This document shows, in pieces, positions 48,725 to 61,302 of a stretch of DNA of 64,000 bases; position 1 is the first letter of the stretch; the number at the start of each line of letters is the position of its first letter. The notes under the pieces are model-generated. The model did not search any database. It saw nothing but the letters and a program-made list of their open reading frames with translations, and was not told the DNA's origin. The stretch is from NCBI GenBank assembly GCA_016584495.1, contig WAID01000011.1, positions 682,001-746,000 on the forward strand, in the 5' to 3' direction. This DNA is from Celoporthe dispersa (lineage: Eukaryota > Ascomycota > Sordariomycetes > Diaporthales > Cryphonectriaceae). Position numbers and translations under genes: made by a program.

Positions 48725-51342
48725 ATGAACATGGACTCAGAAGACGGGGAGCTGTTCGTAAAGGTGCGAAGGCACCCACAAGCCCTAGGCATCATAATAC
48801 AGAGAAGAGGCTAATGATGTTGGGCATGCAGCAATTAGCCACATTTGTGCGCACCCACGAGAAGGCCTTGGCCAACGCCCTGCAGCTGCGAAAACAGAAC
48901 GCTCCGCGACATGGTGCTTCACACAGTGTCTCCTCGGTTACCACCAATGGCCTCACGTCACCCACCGTCCCGGAGAGGCCAGCGACATCGGGTGCTTCCG
49001 CGTCCAATGGCCTCGCCTCCGCCCTGTCCTTCGGCTCGCTAAACTTCACATCGCAGTCCGCCAAGTCTGCGAAGCTCGCCCTGACGCCTCACCATCTTTT
49101 CTACCTGCTGTCGCGATTCGAAGAGCTGGCTATACCCGTCGGACCCATGAAGGTCCGCCTGGAGAATTTACACGACACGACCTCGTCTGCAAATTATGTC
49201 TCCTTCCTCAGCCAGACTCAGAGGTCCAAGACGGGCACCTCGGAGGTTGGTTCCATACGGTCAGTGTCCAGCATACGGAGCGTGATGTCGGGCATGTCTG
49301 CACTCTGGTCCAACTTTGGTATCGGGAACAACATATCCGCCGCCCGTATGGAGAAGCAAAAGGCTGCTCTGCAGGCTGACCTCAAATATCTGTACTCGGC
49401 CTTTACCAAAATCCCGTGCCTCCGGCTGGCACCAGACTGGCGGGCAAGACTCATCAAGGGGTATGAGGAGTTCCCCTTCGACTCGGCAGTTCCACTTTAC
49501 GTGTTCAAGAACTGTCAGGCATTGGAAGTCTGCGATATCGATTTCCGACAATTTTTCGGCTGGGATCGCATGGCGGACCAGTTGAGGTCCCTGACCCTCA
49601 AGCGGGCAAGCATCGAAAATCCGGCCGACTTGCTCATCGACATCGTCCTGGACGACATGGACAAGAGGAGACGGCGGACATCGAAACAGCAGAGGTCGCC
49701 GACGACTCCGTGGCCTGGCAACTCGAGCCCACGGAGGAGCATGACCTTTGCAACCCCGGCCGAGCTGCAGAAGTCTACCTCGGCCCCAGGCTCCCCCGGC
49801 TCACGATCTGCGTTGCTAAATGTCGGCTCTATGGGAAGTGAGGCCGCTATTGACGACGACAACGCGGCTCGGTATGCTAGACGGAAGTCTGTGGCGGTCG
49901 CTACTCTCGAACAGCCCCGGTCGCCTACCAAGACGTCGTCAAGGCCTCGGAGCCACTCCCCACGGAGACCTGCCAGCTCCCGGCACAGCTCCCAGCACAT
50001 CCGCGGCTCCCACAAGGTCCAACGATCGGGCTCTGGCAGCTCGCAGTCGAGCCTGTCCGACTCGTGGTATCCAGCCAGGGGCAGTATGACCAATTTCCCC
50101 ACCACGACGGTGCTGCCTTCATCAAAGTGGCGCTTCTTGAGGCACCTTAGTCTTGCCGAGAACTCCCTAACCTCGATATCGGCAACGAGCTTCATGCCAT
50201 TGGCAAATACCCTGTACTCCCTAGACCTGTCCAACAACCTGTTCAAGGAGATTCCCGACAGCCTAGCCACACTTACTGCGCTCCGTGCTCTTAACTTGTC
50301 AAAGTGTATGATCGAATCTCTGCACTCGCTCACCCGGAACCCACTGCCAGCCATTACTGCCCTGAATCTTCGAGAAAATCGCCTGGAGTCGTTGGCTGGC
50401 GTCGAGAGGCTGTACCCTCTGGAACGACTGGACCTACGGGACAACAACCTGAAAGACCCGGTGGAGCTTGCGCGCCTGACGAACATTCCCGACATACGCG
50501 AGATCTGGGTCGAGGGAAACCCGTTCACAAAGACTCACAAGGACTACCGAATCACGATCTTCAACCTCTTCCGGCAGTCGCCTGGATACACCGAGGATGT
50601 TCTCATCGATACGGCCGGCCCCACATCTTCAGAGAAGAGATACCTGGTTGAGCGTACCAAGGAGCCTCTTCCTGTGCCTGTGATTAGACCCCCGGTGCCA
50701 GAGATCAAGGCTGTGGACGTGAGCAAGCCTACCATTGTATACGACGCACCTCCGAAGTCAACAGTCTTGCGCAAGGAGCGTCCCTCACCCAAGACGGTTG
50801 CCAGCGAGGTGAACACGAGCTCGACGCGAAGGCCGCGCCGAGCACCAAAGCGACGCATCGTGGATCTTGCCGACACTAAGCCACTTCCACCTCGGCCGTC
50901 CCTGGAGGAAGAAGCCCCACCGGCCATCGCATCCCCTGATTTCAATTACCGAATCTCGCAGACACCTGAAATCCACCAAATCAGCCCTGCACCCGAGGCC
51001 AATCGTGGCGCTGGGACACGGGTGGTTCCTCGCATTGATACCTCGACGATCCCGAAGCTGCCCCCTGTGGTCCCTGCTCAGGACATTGGGACCCCGACGT
51101 CGTGGGCCGAACCTGATAGGTGGGATGTTGGCGGCGAGGTGTACCGGCGCAAGATCGACACGCTGCGCAGCAATGTCGTTGATGGGTACCTGGGCGCTCT
51201 CAGCGAAGAGCGCTGGGATGCCGGTGGCACCACACACTTCACAGAGTCACCTTTCGCCCACTCTAACTCATCGATACACTCGAACCCGGCTGCTCCGACC
51301 CTCCACCGTGCGACCGCCGAACTATCGTCTGTTGCCATTTAA
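48725..51342 (+). CDS. leucine-rich-repeat protein (849 aa, 2 exons)
   Basis: Exons 48725-48763 and 48832-51342; the 68 nt intron has a CTAATG-type branch site near 48811. The N-terminus MNMDSEDGELFVK joins QLATFVRTHEKALANALQLRK, a conserved helical segment. Residues about 50-260 form a conserved region (LALTPHHLFYLLSRFEELAIPVG, VPLYVFKNCQALEVCDIDF). A serine-rich linker follows, then five or six leucine-rich repeats from about 446 to 575 (LRHLSLAENSLTS, LYSLDLSNNLFKEIP, LRALNLSKCMIESL, ITALNLRENRLESL, LERLDLRDNNLKD) with a cap IREIWVEGNPF. The C-terminal 250 residues are disordered, Pro/Ser/Arg-rich. LRR proteins of this layout are conserved across filamentous fungi and probably act as scaffolds; no enzymatic motif was seen. 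The gene is intact, without frame breaks. Confidence 0.85.
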
Positions 51343-52589
51343 ACCAAAACCTCGGATCCCCCCCCCCCCCCTCCTACCATCGATTGCTATGATACCCCTT
51401 TTTCGACCCTTCGCTAGATACCAAGCCTCTCCAGAATACCCTCTTCTTCGATACCACCATCTTTCGGAGACTTGTGCGAATTTCACGATTGATTATCTGG
51501 ATTTTTTTGTCATTGTCAACAAAGCATAGCGGACACCGGCGTTTATGTTTTCGAATTGCTTCGGTACGACCCTACCTCTACATACGCCCTTTCTAACAAT
51601 ATCGACCACGGGCGACGACTATCTGTCCAGAGACGTCGTCTATGGCGATAAAGTATGCTCGACCGCCGCCTACGGACCCGCAATACTATCGCCATGGAGG
51701 TAATTTTCCAGGCACACGCGCACACATACACACAGGACAATACGTCTCTAAAGCATAAGAGACATTGAGGGGGAACCATCTGTCTGCGCCTGCGCTTCAT
51801 TCGCTGTTCAGCAACATAACCACTCGGGCTGCCGTTCCGGGCTGCCGTTCCGGGCCGTCTACTCCTCTTCCAACGATTCATTATTACTTATCCAAGAGGG
51901 GCCTTCATTGTTCCCACTCTTCGTTATTCCTCGTCATTTCACAGAGTCATGCGGTGTTTGTCTCACTTTTATCAACTGTATGGTCTAGCATGGCGACGTG
52001 TTCGATAAGGCAAAGCCTGTTTGGATTGATTTTTTTCTTCCTCGGTCTTTTTTTTCCTTCATCCTGTTCTGAGTCTTCGCGTCTGATTGTATCTGCGAGT
52101 TCGATCATAGTCTCAGCGTGGTGTTCTATTTGACATATTTGGATTTGTCCTGTACGGCGAATTCTAGATGGGCGGGCCGGGGGGGAGGGGGGCCATAAAA
52201 GAGGAGTTGGTTGCGTGCTCTCATATAGCAGTGTTTACCTGGACGAGTAGATGGGATAGTGATGAGTTGATGCATGCATCTGTCAGCCTGTCGGCCCTGG
52301 AAGATGGTCGTCAGGAAATTCTTTAGTAAAACGGCTTGTACCGAGCTCAGGAAATGATATTACGGCTGGCATACCAATGTCCCTTGCAGCTTTTGTTCGT
52401 GAACTGGTGACTGATTCAGTACATATCTCATGCCATGCCCACTCAAGCCTTATGGCATAAACTACTCACCGAGTGACGAATCCGAGGCAATCATGTTCCA
52501 TTCAAATGCCAATGCTAAGTACATCAGAAGAAAATACCCTCGAGAACACAACATGACCAAGCGGAATAGTGACTGGCCCTGTAATGGGG
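51343..52589. other. intergenic (convergent 3' ends)
   Basis: Holds the 3' UTRs of the LRR gene (+) and the NWD gene (-). A C-run (51359-51370) and T-rich stretches are present; no gene supported. Confidence 0.5.
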
Positions 52590-55500
52590 TCAAGTTGCCT
52601 CTGCTGCGTCCGCTGGAGCATCCGGCCATTCGAATTCCAAAAACGTCACCCAGCCGGAAGCGAGCCCCATAGCGAGCAGGTCGCCATGTGTGGCCGAACA
52701 CGTAGGCCTGTAGTCTGGTGGGAGCCAGAGAGCTTTTCTCCCATCGCGTATAATCCAGTCCTCTCTCAACTGCGTCCGCGCGACCCGCCTCTCTGGCAAA
52801 AGTGCTTTGCTGGGGTCCCCTTTGACAGTATCGTACCATCGGTCCCCAGCTCGGAGATGCAGGCCATCTTGGGAAAAGGAAAGCGTCGTCACGAGCTGCA
52901 GGATATCGAACCGAAGCAGGCGTGATCCGGTCTTGGCCTCCCAGAGACACACAGTCTTGTCGCTAGCCGCCGCCGCGACCATTCTGCCGTCTTGCGAGAA
53001 GACCACCGCGATCACCCAGTCGACGTGGGCCTTGAGCAGTTGTGTACAGTCTTTGGAAGCAGCAGTAGTGTCCCAAATCCGCACTGTAGTGTCGTTGGAA
53101 GCGGACGCAAGCTTCGTGCCGTCGGCCGAGAAGACTGCTGCATTGACCCGCCTGGTGTGGCCCTCCAGCGCCTGCAGATGTTCGCCCGTGTTGACTACCC
53201 AGACTCGGATTGTTTTGTCGTTTGACGCAGAGGCGAGTTTCGTCCCGTCGGTCGAAAAAGCTACATTCCGCACACTTCCGCTATGGCCTTTGAGCGTGTG
53301 CATCACAGCTCCTGTTATGGTGTTCCAGAGCTTGATCGTCCTGTCATTCGATATCGACGCGAGGACAGTACTATCAGGCGAAAAAGTCACGGCTCTGACA
53401 GGCCCGACATAGCCGTCGATGGTGATCTGGTCAACATCGTCGTCATGCATGTTAGCCAAACTCGAGACGATCTTGGCATCCCAGACCCGCACCGTCTTGT
53501 CGTGGGAGGCCGTCGCAAAGACGCTGCCGTCGGAAGAGAAAGCTACGCTGTTGATCCAGTCGCGGTGGCCGTGGAGAGTCCTCATGGGCTGGCCGGTATT
53601 GGGATCCCACACCCTGACCGTCTTGTCGCTCGAGGTGGATAGGAGCATGCTTCCGTCCGGGGAGAAGGCTACGGCGAATATGGCCCCGGTGTGGCCCTCC
53701 AGTGTCTGTAGGATGGCGGGTGTTGAGGGATCCCAGATGATGACGCGGGTATCGTGGGAGCCCGATGCGAGGAGCTTGCAGTCCTGAGAAAAGGCTACTG
53801 CGAATACGGCACTGCTATGGCCCTCACGAAGAACTCGCGATGCCTCTCCAGTAGAGGTATCGCAAATCTGAATTGTACCGTCGTTGAGAGCCAAGGCGAG
53901 CGCCATCTCGTCTGGTGAAAAGGCAACCGCATTGACGTGGCAGTTGAAATCGTCCCTAGCCAGTACGCATTGGCCCGAGTCAAGATCGAAGAAGCGAACA
54001 GCGGGCTCTCGCGAGACTGACACAAGTTTACTAGAAGTTGGGTAGAAGGCTATAGTCTTGACCAGATTCATTGACTTCGTAAGCGTACGTTGCTTTGTGT
54101 CGTCCAGGTTCCTGATCTGCACAGTCTTGTCGCTGGATGCGGACGCGAAGGTGGCTTCGTTACCAGGCGCAAAGGCAACCGAGAGCACGGCCCCGGTATG
54201 CCCCTCGTATGTCCTTAGACGCTCGCCCGTGGTGCTGTTCCAGAGAATTATAGTGTGATCGTTCGAAGCCGATAGAATCGTCCCTCCCATCGAAGAGAAT
54301 GCCACCGATCGAACAATATCCGTGTGGCCATCGAGGACTTTCAGGCATCCATCGAAATGGGACCTGATACCTGAGACACGCTTGATGAAGGAAAAGCGCT
54401 GCCCTCGAAATAGGCGGTATACCTCGTTCGTCCGGGGGGTAAAGACCAGGGGTGCACCATAGACCTGTTCCGGATACTGATATATGACCGAAAAGAAGAC
54501 ATTGACCAACATCTCGGCGTCTGCCAAGAGTATGGCGAGCTCGGAATTGGAGTAATTATCGATTGCCTACCAACAGTAGTAATAAGTCATCTAAGTCTGC
54601 ACAGAAGAAGAAATTGATCTCTATCATTGAGAGAGAGAGAGAGAGAGAGAGATTATTGGGTAAACATTGCTTACCTTGACCTTTTTAAGGAGAAGACTGA
54701 CACCTCGTACCCCGTCGGAGAGGCTTTGCAAGCGGCTTAAACTCTCAATCCAAAGAAGAAGATGGGTCGACAGGAACGACACCACGTCCTGAAGAGCTGA
54801 CATGAGTCTTTCGTAGTCGAGACCGGAGTCAACAGAAGCACAGAGATGAACAACCCAGTATACGCACGAGTAGCGTATAGAGTCTAACGAGCCCAGTGGT
54901 TTGGCCAAATTCCCGTCGGCCAATTGTCCCGGGCGTGTAATGCGTAAATTCTCATTTAGTGTCAGGGTCAATGCTCGCAGCGACCTGGAGAAGATGTCGA
55001 AATGCATAGACTCTGGTTTGCCGAGAATAAATGTCCGGTCGAGGTAGTCCTTTGCTGATGCATGTACCGGGTATATCAAACCGTCCCGGATCTCGAGGAG
55101 CGCGCGGCATCCCTCGATGGTCTCCCCGGGTGGTGGTCTCGCTGGCGAAACGACCTCCCAGCCCAGCTAAGACAGGCAACTCGGCGAGGCCGAGAGGACG
55201 GAACACTAAGACGATTGCGGAGAGAACAAAAAGCAAAGCTCTCTGGCTTCGGGGCGAAGACCTTCGATCCTTGCGATCTGGCGACTATAGAGTCGATCCA
55301 AAGGTGAGGAAGAGGGGGTGAAATGGTCCTCGAGGCAGTTCAGTATCTCATCCCGGGTATGAAGCCGCTTGAGCTCGTTCAAAACCAGAGATACGTAGAG
55401 CAAGGAAGAGCTTGCTTTGACAAGTAAATGCATGCGGATCGTCTCTCGAAGCTCTTCATCTAGCCCTCGGAACTCAGGTTTGGTCAACTCCCAGTCGACG

Positions 55501-57284
55501 AGGGCTTTGACTTCATTGGAAATTTGATCGCTCCTATATTCTAACCGCAGTTCTACAGCGCTGCAGCTGGGGCCGAATAAGCTATCATTCATGACAACCC
55601 GACTGGATACGATCCATCTAGCTTGGGAATCGGATTCTGCAGTCGTGTGGTCCATTAAGTCCAGCAGAATTGACACGTCCTGTGAGCATTCATCGAGCGC
55701 ATCGATCACCAGGCATACCTTTCCAGCAGCTGGATCCTGTATCATGGCTCGCAGCATATCAGCCAGGTTGTTGGACATGTCGGCGAAGGCTGGCCCATCA
55801 CGGTCGTAGGCCTGCAGTACGTGAGAAATGAGACTGGTATTCTGAATAGCCATTTGGTGGATCAGAGTGCGCAAAACGGCTGCGACGTTGTTTGAAGCGG
55901 CGTCGGCGAGCTTACAGAAGAAAGAGGCCATGGTAGTCCCTTCGCGGGTGGCGATCCTCGACTTCAAGAAGCGAACAACGCTGGCCATGAGCACGGTCTT
56001 GCCCGTCCCGGGATTGCCTTGGATCCACAGAATGCCGTGCTCCTTCTTGAGCCACTGCTCGAAATCGGAATGTGTGAGCAGCCACTCGCTAGATCCGGAT
56101 ACCATGATCGCTTCCGTGCCATAAACCACGGCATCGTGATCTACTGGCCTCAGGGCGTACAGGGCTTGAGTTTGTGCGTTGCTCATTTGGCTCAGGGTGA
56201 TTGTTTGCAGTCCGTGTTCGATGTCCCGTACCAGCGCTCGTGTCTGGCTCTGGGGTTCCCTCACTTGTCGAGATATTGAACGATCCATTCTCGATGGAAT
56301 TGTTTGCAAACGAGACTGCAGCGCCGTCTCGGCCGCTTTGATATCCTCCATCTGGCGGTCCCAGTCATCGGACTGAACCAATTTGCGAACCCATGTAAGG
56401 CCGTGATCTCTATTGCTCATACACACAATGTTCATCTGATACAAAAGCAAAGCTTTGTAAAGACGGACAATGAGTTGCTCCATATCCTCCCGCACATCGG
56501 CGCTACATCGGTCAAGGTAGGAGGCCACGATCCGGGTGGAATCCCAGTACAGCGTTGTGCTGGAAGCGATCTCGACAATGCCCATTAAGTTGCTGGTGGA
56601 ACGCACCTTGGAATTCCGCAGGGTCTATAACGAGGTCAATAATGAGAAAAGTTTAGGCTGTTCATGATGTTATAGACCTACCGCTAGAGCAAAGCAAACG
56701 CTGGCCCAAAGAACTGCTGCTCGGGGATATTCCTCTAGCATCACGGTCATTTTGTCCATGACCATCGATATGGCCCGATCCACCGCGGCATTCCGCCCGA
56801 TATTTGGCTCACCCCCTTGGGCGATAGAATTTCGGCTTACACGGATGACTTCGTGCCATTGCCCGCGCGGCGTTGTGCCGTCGCTTGGAACGAAATCACC
56901 TCTACCACCTCTGTTGAGCTCGCCATACAGAATTCTCTCGTATGAAGCCGTCAATGGAGGATTCCTCTCCTTGATTTCTTCGTAAGCTTGTAGCCAGAGC
57001 TTTTCGACCAGATCTGCCCCCGGGTCGGTGCTAGTGTTCTGGCTCGTGGGAACCGAAGATGCTGGGTTGACATGCAAGTCGGTTGGCGGACCGGTGACGG
57101 CTCGGCCAGCTTCATCCTCGGTATGGATCCCTCCACTTCCTCTCTCGGCAGGGCCTATATTCTTCGTCTTGCGACGAACGAGGCCCATAACGGACAGTGT
57201 GCTGGCCATGAACGCAGCGGAGACAGGGAGGGAGAAGATGTGTGGAAAACGCTGAATGGGGAGACGTAAGCGAAATGGATCCAT
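52590..57284 (-). CDS. NWD receptor: NACHT NTPase with WD40 repeats (about 1509 aa; two frame breaks)
   Basis: Exons 57284-56682, 56624-54675 and 54566-52590; introns 57 and 108 nt. The N-terminal NACHT_N-type domain includes KLWLQAYEEIKERNPPL and AVLWASVCFALA. The NACHT domain has Walker A GNPGTGKT (about 404-411) and Walker B VCLVIDALDE (about 505-514). A winged-helix-like region (FRPLGLAELPVLAGL, YPVHASAKDYL) leads to about twelve WD40 units filling exon 3, each with a GH...SVAFS...DKTVRVW pattern. These STAND proteins act in fungal allorecognition and programmed cell death: ligand binding by the repeats triggers NTPase-driven oligomerisation. Two breaks lie in the second exon: a missing base in the A5 run at 55228-55232 and a surplus base in the C4 run at 55124-55127; net zero. 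It may be intact with sequence errors, or a pseudogene. Confidence 0.88.
54629..54652. repeat. (GA)n microsatellite in NWD intron 2
   Basis: About twelve GA units within the 108 nt intron of the NWD gene, read as a CT pyrimidine tract on the coding strand upstream of the acceptor. Confidence 0.9.
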
Positions 57285-57300
57285 TGCATCACATTTATCG

Positions 57301-57320
57301 ATACTTAAGTACTTAAGTAT
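57301..57320. promoter_or_regulatory. 20-bp perfect palindrome between two NACHT genes
   Basis: ATACTTAAGT followed directly by ACTTAAGTAT, a perfect inverted repeat 16 bases upstream of the NWD start codon, within the 161 bp separating the two receptor genes. It could bind a dimeric regulator or fold in the transcript leader; this is inference only. Confidence 0.4.
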
Positions 57321-57445
57321 GCATGGGGGCTCCAGATGAGGCTAAGGTCTAAACGAGTCGACAGGTGAGTGGCTGACCTATTAAGACAGACTTGTTTCCC
57401 AATGATAGCGCACATGTTGTCAGACGGTCCCAACCTGAAAGCATT

Positions 57446-60387
57446 TCAGCGCCATAGGTCGGCTACATGCATCGGTACTGGGGTATGATCTTCCAGATCC
57501 TCGAGCACGCTGCGCGGAATATCCTCTAAGTATCGCAGCCTGTTCATATTGGCATTGAGGTTCTGGTCGCTCATCTTAGCTTCCTCGCAGAGAGATAGAA
57601 ACGATTAATGTGGGGCTTATTTGCGAGCTCACTTACGTCCAACATGTTTTCGAGGAAGACGGCTGACTTTCTCGCCGCCTCGGGCTCGTTGAGGAAAGAG
57701 AGAACTGCCATCCACACTTGGCTACATCGCTCTGCAAAGGCGGTCGCATCTGTCAGTATCGATGCTGCTCGCTCGGCCGCTCCTTGCACGCAAACTGCGT
57801 AGGCCGCGTGGCAGTGGGCGGTCCAGAATAGGCAGGCATAGCGGACCTCCGAAGGGACACATCTGTCCTCGTAGGTCTCTTCCAGAAAAATACGGATCAT
57901 GATCTGGTCCGCGTTATAGTCCCGCGGGACCCAAGAGTCCAACACCTTGGTGCAGCTGCGAAATAACTTCTCCTGGATGTCGGCCTTGCTGATGTGGAAA
58001 TCCAGCAAGCGGACCTTGTGGCATCGCTCCTGGCTGCTGAGGAGCTCTCCCAGGGACAAGTGGACAGACCTGATGGCTAAATTGTCTTTGTTGGGCAGCG
58101 ATAGAACGGACCGCAGCCTCCACACAAACTGGCGCACCACCACTCTCTCGAACCCGGACTCCGTCCTCAACAGGCTGACCACGTTGTCACTAGACAGAGG
58201 CTCTAGAGAGAACATGATTGACCCCACAATGAGCTTGAACCTGCGGAAGAACTCTTTGCGATCTCGCTCTAGGGCTGTATCGTCGGGTGCGGCCCGCGAC
58301 AACGCCGTCGCGTACAGCGCATCGAGACCCTCGGCGATGCCGCTCTGCAGGATCGACTGGATTTTGACGGCAGGTGACTCACCGCTCCAGTCACCCTCGG
58401 CGATGTTGCAGGCGACGGTGGCGTACTGGAAGAGACAGTCGGACTTCTGCACCAGCTGCTCCACGACATCGTCCGTCGGCCATGCGCTCAACCCCTCCGT
58501 CACCGCAGCGGCCACGCTTGGTTCGGCCGTACTGCAATAACCCCTGCAGATCTTCTTGAGCCGATCCTTGTAGTACTTTCGGAGGTCATCGTTGATCTCA
58601 TCAGGCGCTACGTCGTGCTCTGATGAGAGGTCGCGCTTCTGCAGGATCGGCTTGAGCGCCGCTAGCTTATGCTCGATCGACGGTCTGCTGGTGACGAGAG
58701 CGCGGAAGTGCACACACGGGATTTCGTGCAGTTTCGACAATATGGAAACGACGTACTCTATAACGTCCTCGTTGCATTCGTCCAACCCGTCTATGACAAT
58801 GAGGACGGTCGGCGGCGCGAAGGCGCCTTTGTTGACCTTCTCGAGCGCTTGGAGGGGTTCCTGGACCAGCGACTTCCATTGCTCGTCTGCCTTTTGCGTG
58901 AAAAGGTTGTGGTCGTCTCGCATGGCCTTGCAGATATAGTTCTTGAGGATGCTGGAGGAATCTACCAGCTGCATCACGAGGGTCGGCACCAAATGATCAG
59001 TGTTGCCGCGGTTGGCCTCGTTCCGGGAGAAGAAGAAGCTGGCGACGGGGTGGCCTTGCAACTGCGCTGACTGCTCCGCGATAGTGGCAGCAATGGTCGA
59101 CTTGCCTGTCCCCGCCATCCCCGCGACCCAGAAGATGCGCTTTTCGGCTGGATTGTCGCCTGCAACCCATGCGAGGATGTCTGCCAAGATCGAGGACCGT
59201 GTGCCGGCGAGACACCGCCGCTTGTCCGCTTTATAACTTGCTTCCTCAACTCGGCGGCTGTCCAAGATCGTGTTCAGCACCCCCTCATCCCTCAACTCTA
59301 ATGTGAATCGCTTAAGATCCTAGATCAGAGATATCAGCTTTCCTTCTGCGCATGCATTCTACAAGCCGCCGATGGCTCCTATGTAATAGTGCTCACCTGG
59401 GAAACCTCGAGTTGCTTCTCGAAGGATTTCTCCACCTGGTCTTGGAGTGCAATGATGGCCCTCTCGTTATTTGCAAGATACGTTAGGCTTTCACTAGTCA
59501 TAATGCGCTGGCAAAGATCTTCTTGTTCCGTAATTTTGTCCACGCTGTCGCTCCAATGGGTTGGATCGAGTGTGTCGTTCCACAACTTGACCATCGTGTG
59601 CCGCGTAAGATGCCTCAGCGCCTCAGCCTGAAATACTAGAACGAGACGATATAGCTCGGTCGTGCTGGTCTTGAGATCTGAGTCTCTCCTCATCTGGGGC
59701 AACTTTTCAACCGTGAGGAACCGGTGGATCATGCCGGTCATCTTGTGGAAGCCTTCGAGCAATTCCTTCTGGCCCTGGATCGGATTCTTGACAAACTATT
59801 GAATCCATTTAGTAAGGCGGGCGCGATACCCCCCCTGAAGCCTCTTGAGTGTTTTCTTTCCTACCTCGACTTACCTGTATACCAAAACAGACCGCCGACC
59901 AGGCCAGGGACGCAGTCGGGTTCGCAGCCAAGACTCCGCCGACAAAGTCCTTCACCATGGCCATCACGTCGACAAACTTCTCAACAGCGGTGGCAAAGTC
60001 CACCTGTCCATCTGTCAAAGGGATTGCCCATCTCTGCTCCTCCACCGTCTTGACTCTTGCAGGCAGGCTAGACTGGAGGGCTGTGCTCAGCGCTTCAAAC
60101 CTGTCTCTCATGCTCTTGTGCTGCCGTGCTGGCCTAACAGCCTCTCCTGCAGACGAGCTTCGGGCAGCGAGGATTTCCTCGAGCTCGTTCAACAGCTTCG
60201 CATCGCCTCTATGCTGTCCCGTGTAGCAGTTGACGTAGGCTTGGTACCACAAGTCACTCCTTGGGTCCTGCCCATCCCCCTCCCCCTGCCTGACGGGTGG
60301 CAGGCGCAATCTGTTTGGCCTTAGCTGCCGTACTTGGCTAGATACTAGAGAGCTCATGGGGTTCCCTAACCGAAGTGGATCTGCCAT
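57446..60387 (-). CDS. NACHT NTPase without C-terminal repeats (910 aa, 4 exons)
   Basis: Exons 60387-59875, 59795-59397, 59319-57637 and about 57583-57446; introns 79, 77 and 53 nt, all in frame. The N-terminal region carries DLWYQAYVNCYTG and ASLAWSAVCFGIQ, the pattern of the NACHT_N-type helical domain also seen in its neighbour. The NACHT domain has Walker A GMAGTGKST (371-379) and Walker B VLIVIDGLDE (476-485). A helical and winged-helix region follows, but the protein ends shortly after, with no WD40, ankyrin or TPR array, and a short tail (MSDQNLNANMNRLRYLEDIP). It lies upstream and in the same direction as the NWD gene. It may be a signalling partner lacking its own sensor, or a receptor that lost its repeats. 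The last acceptor could be AAG at 57578, removing two residues. Confidence 0.82.
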
Positions 60388-61302
60388 CGTTTGTTGTTGG
60401 CAGGTGCGCCGGCCTGGGCGGCAGTTGCCCCTCGTCTTCCTCACCAGCCTTCCCTTGTCTTCCCTTGCTACAGCAGCAGAGCGCCATTCCGCAGCGCTTG
60501 GACCCGCTAAGAAATTGTCCACTAAACCTCTTAAAGCTGGTAAAATAATTCATAATTAGGAATTGTTTTTCAATGTTGTCGCCTAGGTTTCTCTCAAACT
60601 CTGCGACGAAGACACCGCTTGTTGAAGAGAGAGGCAAGAGCTGAGGTGGTGTTTCCCCACGAAAGCCCCGCAATCCCCTGCATTCGCGGGCGCAAAGCTG
60701 AGTGCATCGATTTGAATGATAGTCAACCACTCACTGCCCGCTGTAGCGCCTGCTCTTACAAGCCACAGCGTTCACCGCGTTAAGAATTTCGCGTAAATAT
60801 CCCAAAAGCAAAGCCCTGCGACTTTACGTAAATGCGTAATTAGAATTCAGCTTATAGCTTTTATTATAAGATACTATCGAAATTGTATCAAGCTGCTAGT
60901 AAGGAGGACATATTTTTTTTCTAAAAAAAAAAAGCCCAGTCCGACATCTAATTTCTCGTTATGCCTACACCAGTGTCTCTGCCCCGTGCATTTATTCCGC
61001 TACGAGGTCTGACGAGTCGACGCGGATCGAGGAAGCCGGGAAGCTTCTTGAGGTAGTAGGAAGCACAGAGTACATCTAGGCAGCACTGGTACTCTCGGGC
61101 AGACAAGATATACATCAAGTCACTTCTCACCGTAACAAGTAAGGACTAGAGATGCGATCAGGATGCAAGGGTGTACATATACTCCAGTACAGATACACAA
61201 AATCCTCCTTGAGTCCTTAGGGCTTCATGATTCTGCTTGTTGTGAATGGGTTCGAGCCATGATTGAGTTTGGGTCGAGGGTGCGCACCACAGGAGTGTCT
61301 CA
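60388..61302. other. intergenic
   Basis: Promoter side of the NACHT gene and 3' side of the membrane protein gene, both minus strand. An AT-rich segment (about 60780-60945) contains an A run. No gene supported; an upstream in-frame extension of the NACHT gene to 60522 is open but unlike the family start. Confidence 0.5.
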
